From positions 1 through 64,000 of the forward strand of contig DATJJR010000002.1 of the NCBI GenBank assembly GCA_035492055.1: a DNA stretch of 64,000 nt. The letters run 5' to 3'. Numbering within the stretch: position 1 is the first letter of the stretch; each line of letters starts with the position of its first letter. This document shows, piece after piece, positions 1 through 9,052 of this stretch. The DNA is from Ga0074130 sp035492055. GTDB lineage: Bacteria; Pseudomonadota; Gammaproteobacteria; Burkholderiales; Rhodocyclaceae. The position numbers and the translations under genes were made by a program. Below the pieces are notes generated by a model. It did no database searches. It saw nothing but the letters and a program-made list of their open reading frames with translations, and was not told the origin of the DNA.

Positions 1-1845
1 CGGTGTGGGCAGGAAGGTTTGCACTTGGTCGAGGCGGAAGTTGTTCGACTTCAGCCAGATCGCCAGGTTGAGCATGTCCTCGTCCGTCGTGCCCGGATGC
101 GCAGCGATGAAGTAGGGAATCAGGTATTGCTCCTTGCCCGCCTCCTTCGAGAACTTTTCGAACATCTGCTTGAACTTCTCGTAGGCGCCCATGCCCGGCT
201 TCATCATCTTCGAGAGCACGTTCTGTTCGGTGTGTTCGGGTGCAATCTTGAGATAGCCGCCGACGTGGTGCGTGACGAGCTCTTTGACGTACTCGGGAGA
301 ACGCACCGCCAAATCGTAACGCAGGCCGGAGCCGATCAGAATTTTTTTCACGCCCGGAATGGCGCGCGCCTTGCGATACAAGCCAACCAACGCGGAGTGA
401 TCAGTATTCAGGTTCTCGCAGATGTCCGGATAGACGCAAGACAATAGCCGGCAGTTGGACTCGATTTTCTTGTCCTTACAGGCCATGCGATACATGTTTG
501 CGGTCGGGCCGCCGATATCGGAGATGACCCCGGTGAAGCCAGGCACCTTGTCGCGAATCTCCTCGATTTCCTTGAGGATGGATTCTTCCGAACGGCTCTG
601 GATGATGCGGCCTTCATGCTCGGTGATCGAGCAGAAGGTACAACCGCCGAAGCAGCCGCGCATGATGTTGACCGAGAAGCGGATCATGTCCCAGGCCGGG
701 ATTTTGGCGTCGCCGTAAGCTGGATGTGGCGCGCGCGCATAGGGCAAGTCGTAGACGCCATCCATCTCAGGCGTGGAAAGTGGCAGTGGCGGCGGATTCA
801 GCCATACATCGCGGCGGCCGGGGCCTGTCCCGTGTGATTGCACCAGCGCGCGGGCATTGCCGGGATTCGACTCGAGATGGAACGTACGCGATGCGTGCGC
901 ATAAAGAATGTCGTCGCTTTGCACGGTTTCGTATGCGGGCAGGCGAACGACGGTCATGGCACGCTCAAGCTTGCGCTGCGCCTGGCGCTCGGACTTGGCA
1001 TTCAACGCGGCGGTGAGTTTTTCGTCCAGCTTGACGGGTGACACGGCAGGCGCAGGTGTCGCGGTCTTGGCCGGTTCCATTGCATAGGGATCAGGATGCT
1101 GCGTCAACGGTGCGCCCGGTGTGTCGACGGTGGTCGAGTCGGCTTCACTCCAGCCTTCTGGCCGCCAGCCGTGCGGAACCATGTAGCCCGTGCCGCGTAC
1201 GTCGCGGATGTTTTCGATCGGTTCGCCCTTGGCGAGGCGGTGCGTGACTTCGACCAGCGCCCGTTCGGCATTGCCGAACAACAGCAAATCCGCTTTGCTG
1301 TCGGGCAGGATGGAGTGGCGTACCTTGTCCGACCAGTAGTCGTAATGAGCGATACGGCGTAACGAGGCCTCGATGCCGCCGATGATGATGTTGGCGTCTG
1401 GATAAGCCTCGCGGCAGCGCTGCGAATACACCAGCACGGCGCGGTCTGGGCGACGGTTCGCTTCCGCATTGGGCGTGTAGGCATCGTCAGAACGGATTTT
1501 GCGATCAGCCGTGTATCGGTTGACCATTGAATCCATGTTGCCGGCGCTGACGCCGAAGTACAGATTGGGTTTGCCCAACGTCTTGAACGCATCGGCCGAC
1601 TTCCAGTCCGGCTGGCTGATGATGCCGACGCGAAAGCCCTGTGCCTCAAGCAGTCGCCCGACTAGCGCGATACCGAAACTCGGATGGTCGATGTAGGCGT
1701 CGCCGTTGACGAGAATGATGTCGCACGAATCCCAGCCGAGTTTCTCCATCTCGGCACGCGACATCGGCAAGAATGGCGCAGTGCCGAAGCGCTTGGCCCA
1801 GTACGGGCGATACGAGAAGAGGGCTTTTGGAGCGGGAGCGTTCAT
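1..1845 (-). CDS. ygiQ: YgiQ family radical SAM protein (C-terminus cut by window edge)
   Basis: The first 615 codons of a large radical SAM protein are visible; the end lies beyond base 1. The radical SAM cluster motif CxxxCxxC is at C398, C402 and C405, and the protein has the long N-terminal domain that places the motif this late, as in YgiQ (usually about 700 or more residues). The ATG at 1845 begins MNAPAPKALFSYRPYWAKRF, a typical YgiQ start. The family is conserved in bacteria and binds a 4Fe-4S cluster, but its reaction is not established. It reads away from the HNH gene, and nothing ties it to the motility island. Confidence 0.93.
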   Translation of the reverse strand, partial: MNAPAPKALFSYRPYWAKRFGTAPFLPMSRAEMEKLGWDSCDIILVNGDAYIDHPSFGIALVGRLLEAQGFRVGIISQPDWKSADAFKTLGKPNLYFGVSAGNMDSMVNRYTADRKIRSDDAYTPNAEANRRPDRAVLVYSQRCREAYPDANIIIGGIEASLRRIAHYDYWSDKVRHSILPDSKADLLLFGNAERALVEVTHRLAKGEPIENIRDVRGTGYMVPHGWRPEGWSEADSTTVDTPGAPLTQHPDPYAMEPAKTATPAPAVSPVKLDEKLTAALNAKSERQAQRKLERAMTVVRLPAYETVQSDDILYAHASRTFHLESNPGNARALVQSHGTGPGRRDVWLNPPPLPLSTPEMDGVYDLPYARAPHPAYGDAKIPAWDMIRFSVNIMRGCFGGCTFCSITEHEGRIIQSRSEESILKEIEEIRDKVPGFTGVISDIGGPTANMYRMACKDKKIESNCRLLSCVYPDICENLNTDHSALVGLYRKARAIPGVKKILIGSGLRYDLAVRSPEYVKELVTHHVGGYLKIAPEHTEQNVLSKMMKPGMGAYEKFKQMFEKFSKEAGKEQYLIPYFIAAHPGTTDEDMLNLAIWLKSNNFRLDQVQTFLPTP

Positions 1846-1884
1846 GCCCGTATTTTACAGGCTGGACGCGGACTTAGCCGTGTT

Positions 1885-2460
1885 TTAACCCTGTTTCCAG
1901 CGACTATTGGCCGACAGGTGCTTGGCCAGGAACTCCATCTGGTCGGCGAGAATGTTGCGATTCGACAGGATCAGGTATTCCGCTTTGTTCGGCACGTAAG
2001 GCGCGTAGAGCAAAGGCATGTGTGCTTCTTCGGGCGTGCGACCGCTCTTGTGCTGGTTGCATGGACGGCAGGCAGTAACAACGTTCATCCAGCGGTCACG
2101 CCCGCCTTGGGAGACGGGCACGACGTGGTCGCGCGTCAGACGGGTGCCGGGGAGGAGTTCACCACAGTAGGCGCAGATATGACGATCGCGGCTGAAAAGT
2201 TCGCGGTTTGAGAGCGGCGGCGTCTGGTGCAGCATTTTGCCCAGCACCGATTTGCCTTTGATCGCGATGATGCTGTTGGTGGCGATATGTGAGCGTTCAC
2301 CCGTTACACGGCTCATGCCGCCTTGAAATACGAAGTTGCGATCGCCAGTTTCCCAGGCGACGAGTTCCTTGGCCTGATAGACGCAAGCCATCTGCCAGCT
2401 CACCCAGCGATGGGGCGTGCCGTACATGTCCAGCGTGAGAATCAGCGGTGAAGCGACCAT
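1885..2460 (-). CDS. HNH endonuclease family protein
   Basis: A 191-residue protein with a compact HNH module: zinc-type cysteine pairs C96/C99 and C131/C134 enclose the catalytic-type H112 (in TRDHVVPVSQGG), N126 and H137. The N-terminal 90 residues have no motif I recognise. Stand-alone HNH proteins of this size are common in betaproteobacterial chromosomes and are predicted metal-dependent nucleases; the substrate is unknown. It lies 39 bp upstream of ygiQ on the same strand and could share its transcript. No phage or restriction genes are adjacent, so a defence role is not supported. Confidence 0.85.
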   Translation of the reverse strand: MVASPLILTLDMYGTPHRWVSWQMACVYQAKELVAWETGDRNFVFQGGMSRVTGERSHIATNSIIAIKGKSVLGKMLHQTPPLSNRELFSRDRHICAYCGELLPGTRLTRDHVVPVSQGGRDRWMNVVTACRPCNQHKSGRTPEEAHMPLLYAPYVPNKAEYLILSNRNILADQMEFLAKHLSANSRWKQG

Positions 2461-2594
2461 GCTGCTTTCCTCGACTAAAATCCAGAATCTGGTCAGTGAT
2501 TTAGCTGCAATCTTTGTAGATAGCCTAGCAGAGGGGCGAGCACTTGCATACAGGCGAATACCGGGGTTTTGTAAGGCAATTTCATCTGCCTGTC

Positions 2595-3167
2595 ATGAAT
2601 GCATCCTGGCAACCGTGGTGGGCGCATTGGCGCTGGCCATTTTTGTTGTCATTGGTCGTGCATGCCGTATTGCTTTGGCCACAGAGCTTGCGTGAAACCG
2701 CTGACAGCCCAGCTGCTTCACACCTGCGCGCAAAATTGCGCATGGCGGAGATAACCCCGCCGACGATCATGCCGTCTGTTGTTGCAGATAAGGCGTCGAC
2801 ACGTGTTGTGCCACCAACCCAGTTGTGGACTCCGCCGTTGCAGTCACAGACTGACATGACTGCCACATCGCCGCTCATGATGGCTAGTACGGGGCTTGAT
2901 GCGGGTGGCGTGCGCACTTATCGCATTGCCCTGGCGCGTATGCCGGCGCTTGCCGTGTTGCAATTGAGCGAATTGCCGCAGGCCGAGCTGGAGATTGGCA
3001 TTGCGGTGGATACGGCCCTTGTCGGGTTGATTCGCGGCAGCGGCGATGCGCAACTGGATGCGCGTGTACTTGATGCGGTACGCGCTGCCGTACAGGAGGT
3101 TGCGGTACCTGTCGTCTTGCGTGGCACAGGGGCTGTTGTGTCGTTGCGCATCAATACTGGCGATTGA
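2595..3167 (+). CDS. TonB-like periplasmic protein with one membrane anchor
   Basis: A protein of about 190 residues with one N-terminal membrane segment (roughly residues 12-28, WPFLLSLVVHAVLLW), a Pro/Thr-rich middle, and a C-terminal region reading IAVDTALVGLIRGSGDAQLDARVLDAV, which resembles the TonB/TolA C-terminal fold (VDxxGxVxxxxxxxSSGxxxLDxxxxxAV). I chose the ATG at 2595; an in-frame start at 2544 would add 17 unlikely residues. No exbB/exbD partners or TonB-dependent receptor are nearby, so energy transduction is only inferred. It is divergent from the HNH gene and convergent with the Nudix gene. Confidence 0.6.
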   Translation: MNASWQPWWAHWRWPFLLSLVVHAVLLWPQSLRETADSPAASHLRAKLRMAEITPPTIMPSVVADKASTRVVPPTQLWTPPLQSQTDMTATSPLMMASTGLDAGGVRTYRIALARMPALAVLQLSELPQAELEIGIAVDTALVGLIRGSGDAQLDARVLDAVRAAVQEVAVPVVLRGTGAVVSLRINTGD

Positions 3168-3224
3168 GGGCGGCGATGACAGGCCGGTGAATACAACGGC
3201 GGCTTGGAAGGAAACAGCGCGTGC

Positions 3225-3818
3225 TTAGGGGCTTGCCCAAGGTGGCGGGCCGATGATGTCGAGCGTGCGGAATGGATAGTGTTGGCCAGCGCGGCGATCC
3301 GCAAAGAAATGTTCAAGCGTGAGCTTGACGGTACGGAAAGCGATGTTTTCCCAGGGAATCTCGGCTTCACTGAAGAGACGTGCGTCAAGTGTTTCCTCAC
3401 CCGGCTCGAAAATCGGGCTGAGCAAGCGAGCGCGGTAAAAACCGTGAATCTGGCTGATGTGCGGAACACTGATCAGCGTATAGAAATCGAGTAATTCGAT
3501 CTGGGCGCCAGCTTCCTCGGCAGTCTCACGTTGCGCTGCCTGGGCCGTGCTTTCTTCATTTTCCATGAAGCCGGCCGGCAGCGTCCAGTAACCGAGGCGC
3601 GGTTCGATGGCGCGTTTGCACAGCAGCACCTTGTCCTCCCAGATTGGCAATGTGCCGAGCACCAGTTTGGGATTGTCGTAATGGATCGCGCCGCAATGGT
3701 TGCAGCATTGGCGTAGCCGATTGTCGCCCGATGGAACGAGAAGTTCGGTGCGCTGACCGCAGTAGCGGCAATAGGCAGGAAGACCGGTCGAGGCGGGAAG
3801 TATCGCGTTGGCGTGCAT
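3225..3818 (-). CDS. Nudix hydrolase with N-terminal zinc ribbon
   Basis: A 197-residue protein. A four-cysteine zinc ribbon (C17, C20, C39, C42) is followed by a complete Nudix box: G83, five residues, E89, seven residues, then R97-E98-x-x-E101-E102-x-G104, the metal-binding helix that hydrolyses nucleoside diphosphates linked to another moiety. This ribbon-plus-Nudix layout resembles NADH pyrophosphatase relatives, but the substrate cannot be read from sequence. The start at 3818 (MHANAILP) was preferred because the 39 residues upstream of it do not look conserved. The gene is divergent from the HDOD-receiver-GGDEF gene. Confidence 0.85.
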   Translation of the reverse strand: MHANAILPASTGLPAYCRYCGQRTELLVPSGDNRLRQCCNHCGAIHYDNPKLVLGTLPIWEDKVLLCKRAIEPRLGYWTLPAGFMENEESTAQAAQRETAEEAGAQIELLDFYTLISVPHISQIHGFYRARLLSPIFEPGEETLDARLFSEAEIPWENIAFRTVKLTLEHFFADRRAGQHYPFRTLDIIGPPPWASP

Positions 3819-3962
3819 GCTGCATTCTATCCGCCAACAAGTGTGCTTGGTCTTGTAATGCAATATGCAATAATACTTCCGGATATCAGCAGGCAACGGC
3901 ATGACGAACGGATACGGTGGCAAAGTGGGTGGCAAGCAGGTGAATACGTCCTGGGAGAGGCC

Positions 3963-5930
3963 ATGAGTACGCCCGAGTTGTCAAAGTTCGAGCAAATGAA
4001 GGCGAATGGCGAATTGCCGTCGCCCAAGGGTGTTGCTCTTGCTATCGTGCGCATGACCCAGCGTGACGATGTCTCCTTCGCTGAACTCGCCAATGCCGTT
4101 AAAAGTGACCCTGCGCTGGTTGGTCGCTTGATCAAGGCTTCGAATGGGGTTGGGCAAGGTCATCGGCGGCCGATTGCCTCTATTCAAGAGGCATTGACGG
4201 TTCTCGGCTTGCCTGCGGTACGCGGTCTCGCACTTGGGTTTTCCCTGATTTCCTCCCATCGCAGCGGTGCATGCGCCAATTTTGATTACGGACGTTACTG
4301 GTCGAAGGCATTGGTACGTGCGATTGCGTTGCAGTCGCTTGCTGCGCGGACCATGCACTTTGTGCCGGAGGAGGCTTTTTGCCTCGGCTTGCTGGCCGAT
4401 ATCGGGGATCTTGCCCTGGCGACACTCTACCCCGATGAGTTTTCGAAGATTCTTGCCGAAACGACAAGCAGTCCTCGCAGCGTCCTTCTGTCACGCGAAC
4501 GTGCGGCCTTTGTGCTTGACTGTAATGCGCTGACCTCCGCCATGATGCAGGATTGGGGCATGCCGACGCCTTTTACGTCCGTGGTCGGGCTGGTTGATCG
4601 ACCCGAAAACGCAAGCTTTGCTGAAGGCTCCCGGCATGCTGGCATGCTGCAGTCACTGGTGTTGGCGAATCACATTGCCGATGTCTGCATGGCGCCGGAT
4701 GACGTACGGCGCGGCATGATTCCCCAGCTTTACATGCTCGGCAGCCGCGTGTCGCTGAATGCCGAAACCATCATGCAGCTGTGCGATCAGGTCGTCGCTG
4801 AATGGCAAGCGTGGGGTGTATTGCTTGCAGTGGAAACGCTTCCTTTGCCATCGTTCGAAGAGCTGAGCAATCCACCAGCCCCGCCGCCCTTGGCCAGTAC
4901 GGTCGAAGAGGAAGGCGAATCGGCGGTCAGCGAAAAACATGGTATGCGCATCCTTGTCGTGGACGATGATGTCAGCATGCGTGCCATGCTTTCCGCGTTG
5001 CTGGAGCGTGCCGGACACGAGGTTTTCGTTGCGGCAAACGGGCGTCAGGCATTTGAGCTCGCACTGGACTTGCGCCCGCAAATCATGATTGCCGACTGGA
5101 TGATGCCGGAGATGGATGGCCTGCAACTGACGGCCGCGCTGCGACAGACGCGCATCGGCCGCGCCATTTACATCATCATGCTGACGGGCATCGACAATGA
5201 TGCGCGCCTGGTCGAAGCGTTTGAGGCCGGTGCCGATGACTTTCTTGGCAAGCCACTCAAGCCGCGTGTGCTTGAGGCACGTTTGCGTGCCGGACAACGC
5301 GTGGTACTGCTGCAGCAGGAGATTGAACGCGATCGTACCGAAATTCAGCGCTTTGCCGCCGAACTGGCCGTAACCAATCGTCGTTTGCAGGAGATGGCGC
5401 AAACGGATCCGCTGACCGGTTTGCCGAATCGTCGTTACGCGCTGGATCGGTTGCAGCAGGAATGGGGCGAGTCGGTGCGTACCGGCCGCCCGCTGGCGTG
5501 TCTTGTTGTTGACCTCGACGGCTTCAAAGGCATCAATGACAACAACGGTCATGACGTCGGTGATGCCGCTTTGCGTCTGGCGGCAATCGCAATGAAGGAA
5601 GCTTTGCGTATTCACGATGTCGTGTGCCGTACCGGTGGCGACGAGTTTCTCGTTATCTGCCCGGATACCAGCCTGGAGGCAGCAACGCGTTGTGCCGAGC
5701 GTGTGTGTGCCGCGGTTGCGAAGAAGCGCATCCCGATTCCTGGAGGCAACATGGAAATGACCGCTAGTATTGGCATTGCCTTGCGTGAGCCAGAGATGAT
5801 GAACCCGGATGCTTTGGTCAAGGTTGCGGACGAGGGGGTTTATCAAGCCAAGGCGAACGGCCGCAATCGTTGTGTGGCCTCACAAGCAGCAGCTTTTCAG
5901 CGTGTTGCGAACGCCGGCAAGCGGGGCTGA
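3963..5930 (+). CDS. HDOD - receiver - GGDEF diguanylate cyclase
   Basis: A 655-residue three-part signalling protein. An HDOD domain (about residues 15-220) is followed by a CheY-like receiver (about 325-445; acidic DDD near 333 and a predicted phospho-acceptor in IADWMMPEMDG) and a GGDEF domain (about 475-640). The active-site loop reads GGDEF intact, and an RxxD inhibitory site (RIHD) sits five residues before it, so the protein should make cyclic-di-GMP under product feedback. The start at 3963 follows the ribosome-binding sequence GGGAGAGG; longer in-frame starts exist but lack one. It directly precedes flhDC, which suggests a link to the motile/sessile switch. Confidence 0.9.
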   Translation: MSTPELSKFEQMKANGELPSPKGVALAIVRMTQRDDVSFAELANAVKSDPALVGRLIKASNGVGQGHRRPIASIQEALTVLGLPAVRGLALGFSLISSHRSGACANFDYGRYWSKALVRAIALQSLAARTMHFVPEEAFCLGLLADIGDLALATLYPDEFSKILAETTSSPRSVLLSRERAAFVLDCNALTSAMMQDWGMPTPFTSVVGLVDRPENASFAEGSRHAGMLQSLVLANHIADVCMAPDDVRRGMIPQLYMLGSRVSLNAETIMQLCDQVVAEWQAWGVLLAVETLPLPSFEELSNPPAPPPLASTVEEEGESAVSEKHGMRILVVDDDVSMRAMLSALLERAGHEVFVAANGRQAFELALDLRPQIMIADWMMPEMDGLQLTAALRQTRIGRAIYIIMLTGIDNDARLVEAFEAGADDFLGKPLKPRVLEARLRAGQRVVLLQQEIERDRTEIQRFAAELAVTNRRLQEMAQTDPLTGLPNRRYALDRLQQEWGESVRTGRPLACLVVDLDGFKGINDNNGHDVGDAALRLAAIAMKEALRIHDVVCRTGGDEFLVICPDTSLEAATRCAERVCAAVAKKRIPIPGGNMEMTASIGIALREPEMMNPDALVKVADEGVYQAKANGRNRCVASQAAAFQRVANAGKRG

Positions 5931-5993
5931 AATGCCGAAGCTGAAGAAGCGCTGCTAAAAAATACTGACGAATCATTCGGCTAGCCTTGTTTT

Positions 5994-6012
5994 TGTCAGT
6001 GTTTTTCTGACA
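5994..6012. repeat. Inverted repeat upstream of flhD
   Basis: TGTCAG and CTGACA are separated by TGTTTTT, about 145 bp before the flhD start, in a 224-bp gene-free stretch (5931-6154). The U-rich part is in the loop, not after the stem, so it does not look like a standard terminator. It could be an operator for flhDC control. This is a weak assignment. Confidence 0.3.
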
Positions 6013-6154
6013 TGGCTGTCGCAATTGATTCAGACAGTAAATAGACAAAAGCGACGATATTCCTGCTTTGCGTTCCCTCGAATAATGTGCCCACTGCCGC
6101 AGAGGGCGTTCGATTGAGTGCTCAGGTGCGGCCCCAAATATTCAGGAGCGCACG

Positions 6155-6472
6155 ATGAGTACGACCGATACCTACAACGATATCAAGGAAGTCAATCTGG
6201 CCTACCTGATGCTGGCGCAGAACATGGTTCGCTCGGATCGCGAGGGTGCCATCTTCCGTCTCGGCATCAGCACTGAAATCGCCGACATCCTCGAGCGACT
6301 GACCCCGGGTCAAGTGCTCAAGATGGCGGGTTCTGACATGCTGCTGTGCAACTTCCGCTTCGACGATACGCTACTGCTCAATCTGCTCTCCAATCACGAG
6401 CGCGATCGCGGCGTCGGCCAGATTCATGCCGCCATCCTTGCCGCTGGCAAGCCTGTTGAAGCTGTCGCGTGA
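6155..6472 (+). CDS. flhD: Flagellar transcriptional regulator FlhD
   Basis: A 105-residue FlhD subunit. With FlhC it forms the FlhD4C2 activator of early flagellar promoters. The protein has the family's normal length and the typical opening (NDIKEVNLAYLMLAQ); a cysteine at position 65 (DMLLCNFRF) matches the one that disulphide-links the FlhD dimer in enterics. The ATG follows the ribosome site AGGAG. The stop overlaps the flhC start by four bases (GTGA), so the two are translationally coupled. Its 5' region has no sigma-54 element that I can see. Confidence 0.96.
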   Translation: MSTTDTYNDIKEVNLAYLMLAQNMVRSDREGAIFRLGISTEIADILERLTPGQVLKMAGSDMLLCNFRFDDTLLLNLLSNHERDRGVGQIHAAILAAGKPVEAVA

Positions 6473-7047
6473 GTACGGGGGTGCGCATGCGCAACAAGTC
6501 CGTCATCTCCGAAGCGAGAGACATTCGCCTCGCGATTGATCTGATCGAGCTGGGCGCCCGCCTGCAGATGCTCGAAGCTGAGACGAATCTTTCGCGTGAA
6601 CGTCTGCTGAAGCTCTACAAGGAAGTGAAAGGCGAGTCTCCACCCAAGGGCATGTTGCCGTTCTCGACCGATTGGTTCATGACTTGGCAACCGAATATTC
6701 ATGCTTCGCTGTTCATGGCTTACCACCGCTTCCTCGCCAAGAACACCGAGCTGAAGGGGTTGGAGCTGGTCATCAAGGCTTACCGCATGTATCTCGACCA
6801 GACTCGGCGTTGCGGGATGGACATGGTGTTGTCGCTCACCCGTGCCTGGACCATGGTGCGTTTCTTTGATGCCAACATGCTGCAACTGGCGACTTGCCGT
6901 GAATGCAGCGGCCAATTCGTTTCGCATGCCTATGATCCGACCAAAGGCTATGTCTGCGGTTTGTGTCATATGCCTGCACGTGCTGGCAAGACGCGCCGCG
7001 CGGCTGAAGCCAAGGCGGCTGCCGAACAAGGTTTGGCTCACCACTAA
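6469..7047 (+). CDS. flhC: Flagellar transcriptional regulator FlhC
   Basis: A 192-residue FlhC, the DNA-binding partner of FlhD. The four zinc ligands are present as C143-x2-C146 and C163-x2-C166. The preferred start is GTG at 6469, overlapping the flhD stop; an ATG at 6487 six codons later (MRNKSVISEA) is also possible, and other FlhC proteins begin near there. A strong terminator follows at 7068, so flhDC is its own transcription unit ahead of motA. Confidence 0.96.
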   Translation: MSTGVRMRNKSVISEARDIRLAIDLIELGARLQMLEAETNLSRERLLKLYKEVKGESPPKGMLPFSTDWFMTWQPNIHASLFMAYHRFLAKNTELKGLELVIKAYRMYLDQTRRCGMDMVLSLTRAWTMVRFFDANMLQLATCRECSGQFVSHAYDPTKGYVCGLCHMPARAGKTRRAAEAKAAAEQGLAHH

Positions 7048-7067
7048 ACTGTCGCACGCACCATACA

Positions 7068-7104
7068 ACAAGGCCCGGAGACGCCCTCCGGGCCTTGTTT
7101 TTTT
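7068..7104 (+). terminator. Rho-independent terminator after flhDC
   Basis: A perfect 13-bp stem (ACAAGGCCCGGAG with its complement) closes a five-base loop ACGCC and runs directly into seven T residues. It separates flhDC from motA, which therefore needs its own promoter within 7105-7220. I found no convincing sigma-28 or sigma-54 element in that gap. Confidence 0.93.
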
Positions 7105-7220
7105 GGGGAATCTCCTCCGACCCTGTTTCATTTACGGCTATTATCCGATCTGATTTTAGGGATTTGTCTTGAACTGATGAGGCGCTTGCCTGTGCGGCGC
7201 CCGATTCTGCGGGGGAATCG

Positions 7221-8078
7221 ATGTTACTGCTGGTCGGCTACGTAATCATCTTGGCCGCTTCCATTGGCACTTATGCTGTTCATGGAAGCTTGGGCGCACT
7301 CTTCGTGCCGATGGAGTATCTGGCCATCATCGGCTTGACCCTCGGGGCTTTCGTTGGCGGTAACAGCACCAAGGCTGTCAAGGCGACACTCGGGTCCCTG
7401 ACTGCCGTGCTGAAGGGCTCCAAAGCCAGCAAGGCTTACTACATGGAGCTTCTCGCCATGTTGTTCGAAGTGCTCGGCAAGGTTCGCAAAGAAGGTCTGA
7501 TGGCCATCGAAGGCGATATCGAAAACCCTGAAGCCAGCCCGATTTTCTCGAAGTATCCGGACATTTCCGGCAATCACCACGTCATGGAATTCATCACCGA
7601 CTATCTGCGTATGATGGTTGGCGGGAATCTCAACGCCTTTGAAATCGAGGGGCTGATGGATATCGAAATTGAGACGCATCATGAGGAGGCGCATGTACCG
7701 GCGCACGTCATGAGCAAGCTCGGAGATGCCTTGCCGGCATTCGGTATCGTTGTGGCTGTGATGGGCGTGGTGCACGTCATGGGCTCGGTCGGCGAACCGC
7801 CACCGGTACTCGGCCGCATGATCGGCGGTGCGCTGGTGGGTACCTTCCTCGGTATTCTGCTGTCTTACGGTTTCATTGCTCCGTTCGTTACGCGACTGGA
7901 GCAGCAGATTGAAGAGGACGGCAAGGTATATCAGTGCATCAAGTCCGTATTGCTTGCCAGCATGAATGGCTATGCGCCGCAGGTTGCGGTCGAGTTCGGC
8001 CGGAAGACCTTGTACGCCACGGCGCGTCCGACGTTTGCAGAACTTGAAGAGGATCTCAAGTCACGCAAGAGCAAATAA
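7221..8078 (+). CDS. motA: Flagellar motor stator protein MotA
   Basis: A 285-residue MotA with four membrane segments (two near the N-terminus, two near residues 170-225) and a cytoplasmic loop with the charged stretch VLGKVRKEGLMAIEGD, which contacts the rotor protein FliG. The sequence ALPAFGIVVAVMGVVHVMG carries the proline of the third membrane helix. With MotB it forms the ion channel that drives the motor. It heads the motAB-che block. A second stator pair, motC-motD, is encoded 22 kb downstream. Confidence 0.96.
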   Translation: MLLLVGYVIILAASIGTYAVHGSLGALFVPMEYLAIIGLTLGAFVGGNSTKAVKATLGSLTAVLKGSKASKAYYMELLAMLFEVLGKVRKEGLMAIEGDIENPEASPIFSKYPDISGNHHVMEFITDYLRMMVGGNLNAFEIEGLMDIEIETHHEEAHVPAHVMSKLGDALPAFGIVVAVMGVVHVMGSVGEPPPVLGRMIGGALVGTFLGILLSYGFIAPFVTRLEQQIEEDGKVYQCIKSVLLASMNGYAPQVAVEFGRKTLYATARPTFAELEEDLKSRKSK

Positions 8079-8116
8079 CACGTTGCAAATAAGCCGCGAG
8101 TGAGCGTGTAACAGAC

Positions 8117-9052
8117 ATGGCAGAAGACCAGCAGCCCATTATCATCAAGCGCCCGAAAAAGGGTGGCGGCGGCCATCACGGCGGTGCCTGGAAACTTGCC
8201 TATGCCGACTTCGTGACGGCAATGATGGCTTTCTTCCTGCTGATGTGGTTGTTGTCCTCAGTGGCCAAGGGGGATCTCAAGGGCATCGCTGATTATTTCC
8301 AGATGCCACTCAAGATTGCAATGTTCGGCGGCGATGGCGCCGGCGATGCTTCCTCGGTGATCAAAGGTGGTGGGAACGATCTGACCCGAGAGTATGGTCA
8401 GGTCAAGGGCGGCCAAAATCAAAGCTCACGCCGTTCGATTGATCCGACCAACCAGAAGATCCAGTTCGAGCAGCAGGAGCGCGAAAAGCTTGAGAATCTC
8501 AAGAAGGAATTGCAGACGCTCATTGAACAGAATCCGCTGCTGAATCAATTCAAGAAACAGCTGCTGATCGACATCACGACCGAAGGTTTGCGCATCCAGA
8601 TCATCGATGAGAAAAATCGTCCGATGTTCGATTTGGCAAGCTCCGAGCTCAAGCCTTATACCAAGATCATCCTCCACGAAATTGGGAAGGTGCTGAACGA
8701 CGTGCCCAATCGTGTTTCGTTGACGGGGCATACCGATTCCACACCGTATGCCGGCGGTGAACAAGGTTTCGGCAACTGGGAGTTGTCCACGAATCGCGCC
8801 AATGCCTCGCGCCGTGAGTTGCTCGCAGGCGGCATGAGTATGGACAAGGTACTGCGCGTCGTCGGCCAGGCTTCGACAGTCCTGTTCGACCCCAGCGACC
8901 CATATGCCGCGAGCAATCGCCGCATCAGCATCATTGTTCTCAACAAACGTACTGAAGATGCCATTCTGCGTGACGGCAAGCCGGAAAACGTCAGCGATGA
9001 CGATTCCGTGTTCAGTGTGCCGGACGTTGGCGCGAAACCTGGAGCTCAGTAA
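8117..9052 (+). CDS. motB: Flagellar motor stator protein MotB
   Basis: A 311-residue MotB. It has one N-terminal membrane helix whose ion-carrying aspartate is D31 (KLAYADFVTAMMAFF), then a long charged plug and linker, then an OmpA-like peptidoglycan-binding domain (SLTGHTDSTPY; about residues 160-285). It anchors MotA to the cell wall. The helix has the Ala-Asp context typical of proton-driven MotB. The stop codon shares its last base with the cheY start at 9052, so the motility and chemotaxis genes are coupled. Confidence 0.96.
   Translation: MAEDQQPIIIKRPKKGGGGHHGGAWKLAYADFVTAMMAFFLLMWLLSSVAKGDLKGIADYFQMPLKIAMFGGDGAGDASSVIKGGGNDLTREYGQVKGGQNQSSRRSIDPTNQKIQFEQQEREKLENLKKELQTLIEQNPLLNQFKKQLLIDITTEGLRIQIIDEKNRPMFDLASSELKPYTKIILHEIGKVLNDVPNRVSLTGHTDSTPYAGGEQGFGNWELSTNRANASRRELLAGGMSMDKVLRVVGQASTVLFDPSDPYAASNRRISIIVLNKRTEDAILRDGKPENVSDDDSVFSVPDVGAKPGAQ

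Noticed and set aside
1885..2460. The HNH protein as part of a defence or mobile element
   Set aside because: No restriction, integrase or phage genes and no repeats flank it; housekeeping genes surround it.
4653..5846. A 397-codon minus-strand frame opposite the receiver and GGDEF domains
   Set aside because: The sense protein has intact catalytic motifs through this stretch; the antisense product resembles nothing.
6013..6031. TGGCTGT...TTGATT upstream of flhD as a sigma-54 promoter
   Set aside because: GG and the TG are not followed by GC at ten-base spacing, so the -12 element fails.
7105..7220. A sigma-28 promoter before motA (ATCCGATC near 7146)
   Set aside because: The -10 match is partial and no TAAA-like -35 lies at the right distance.
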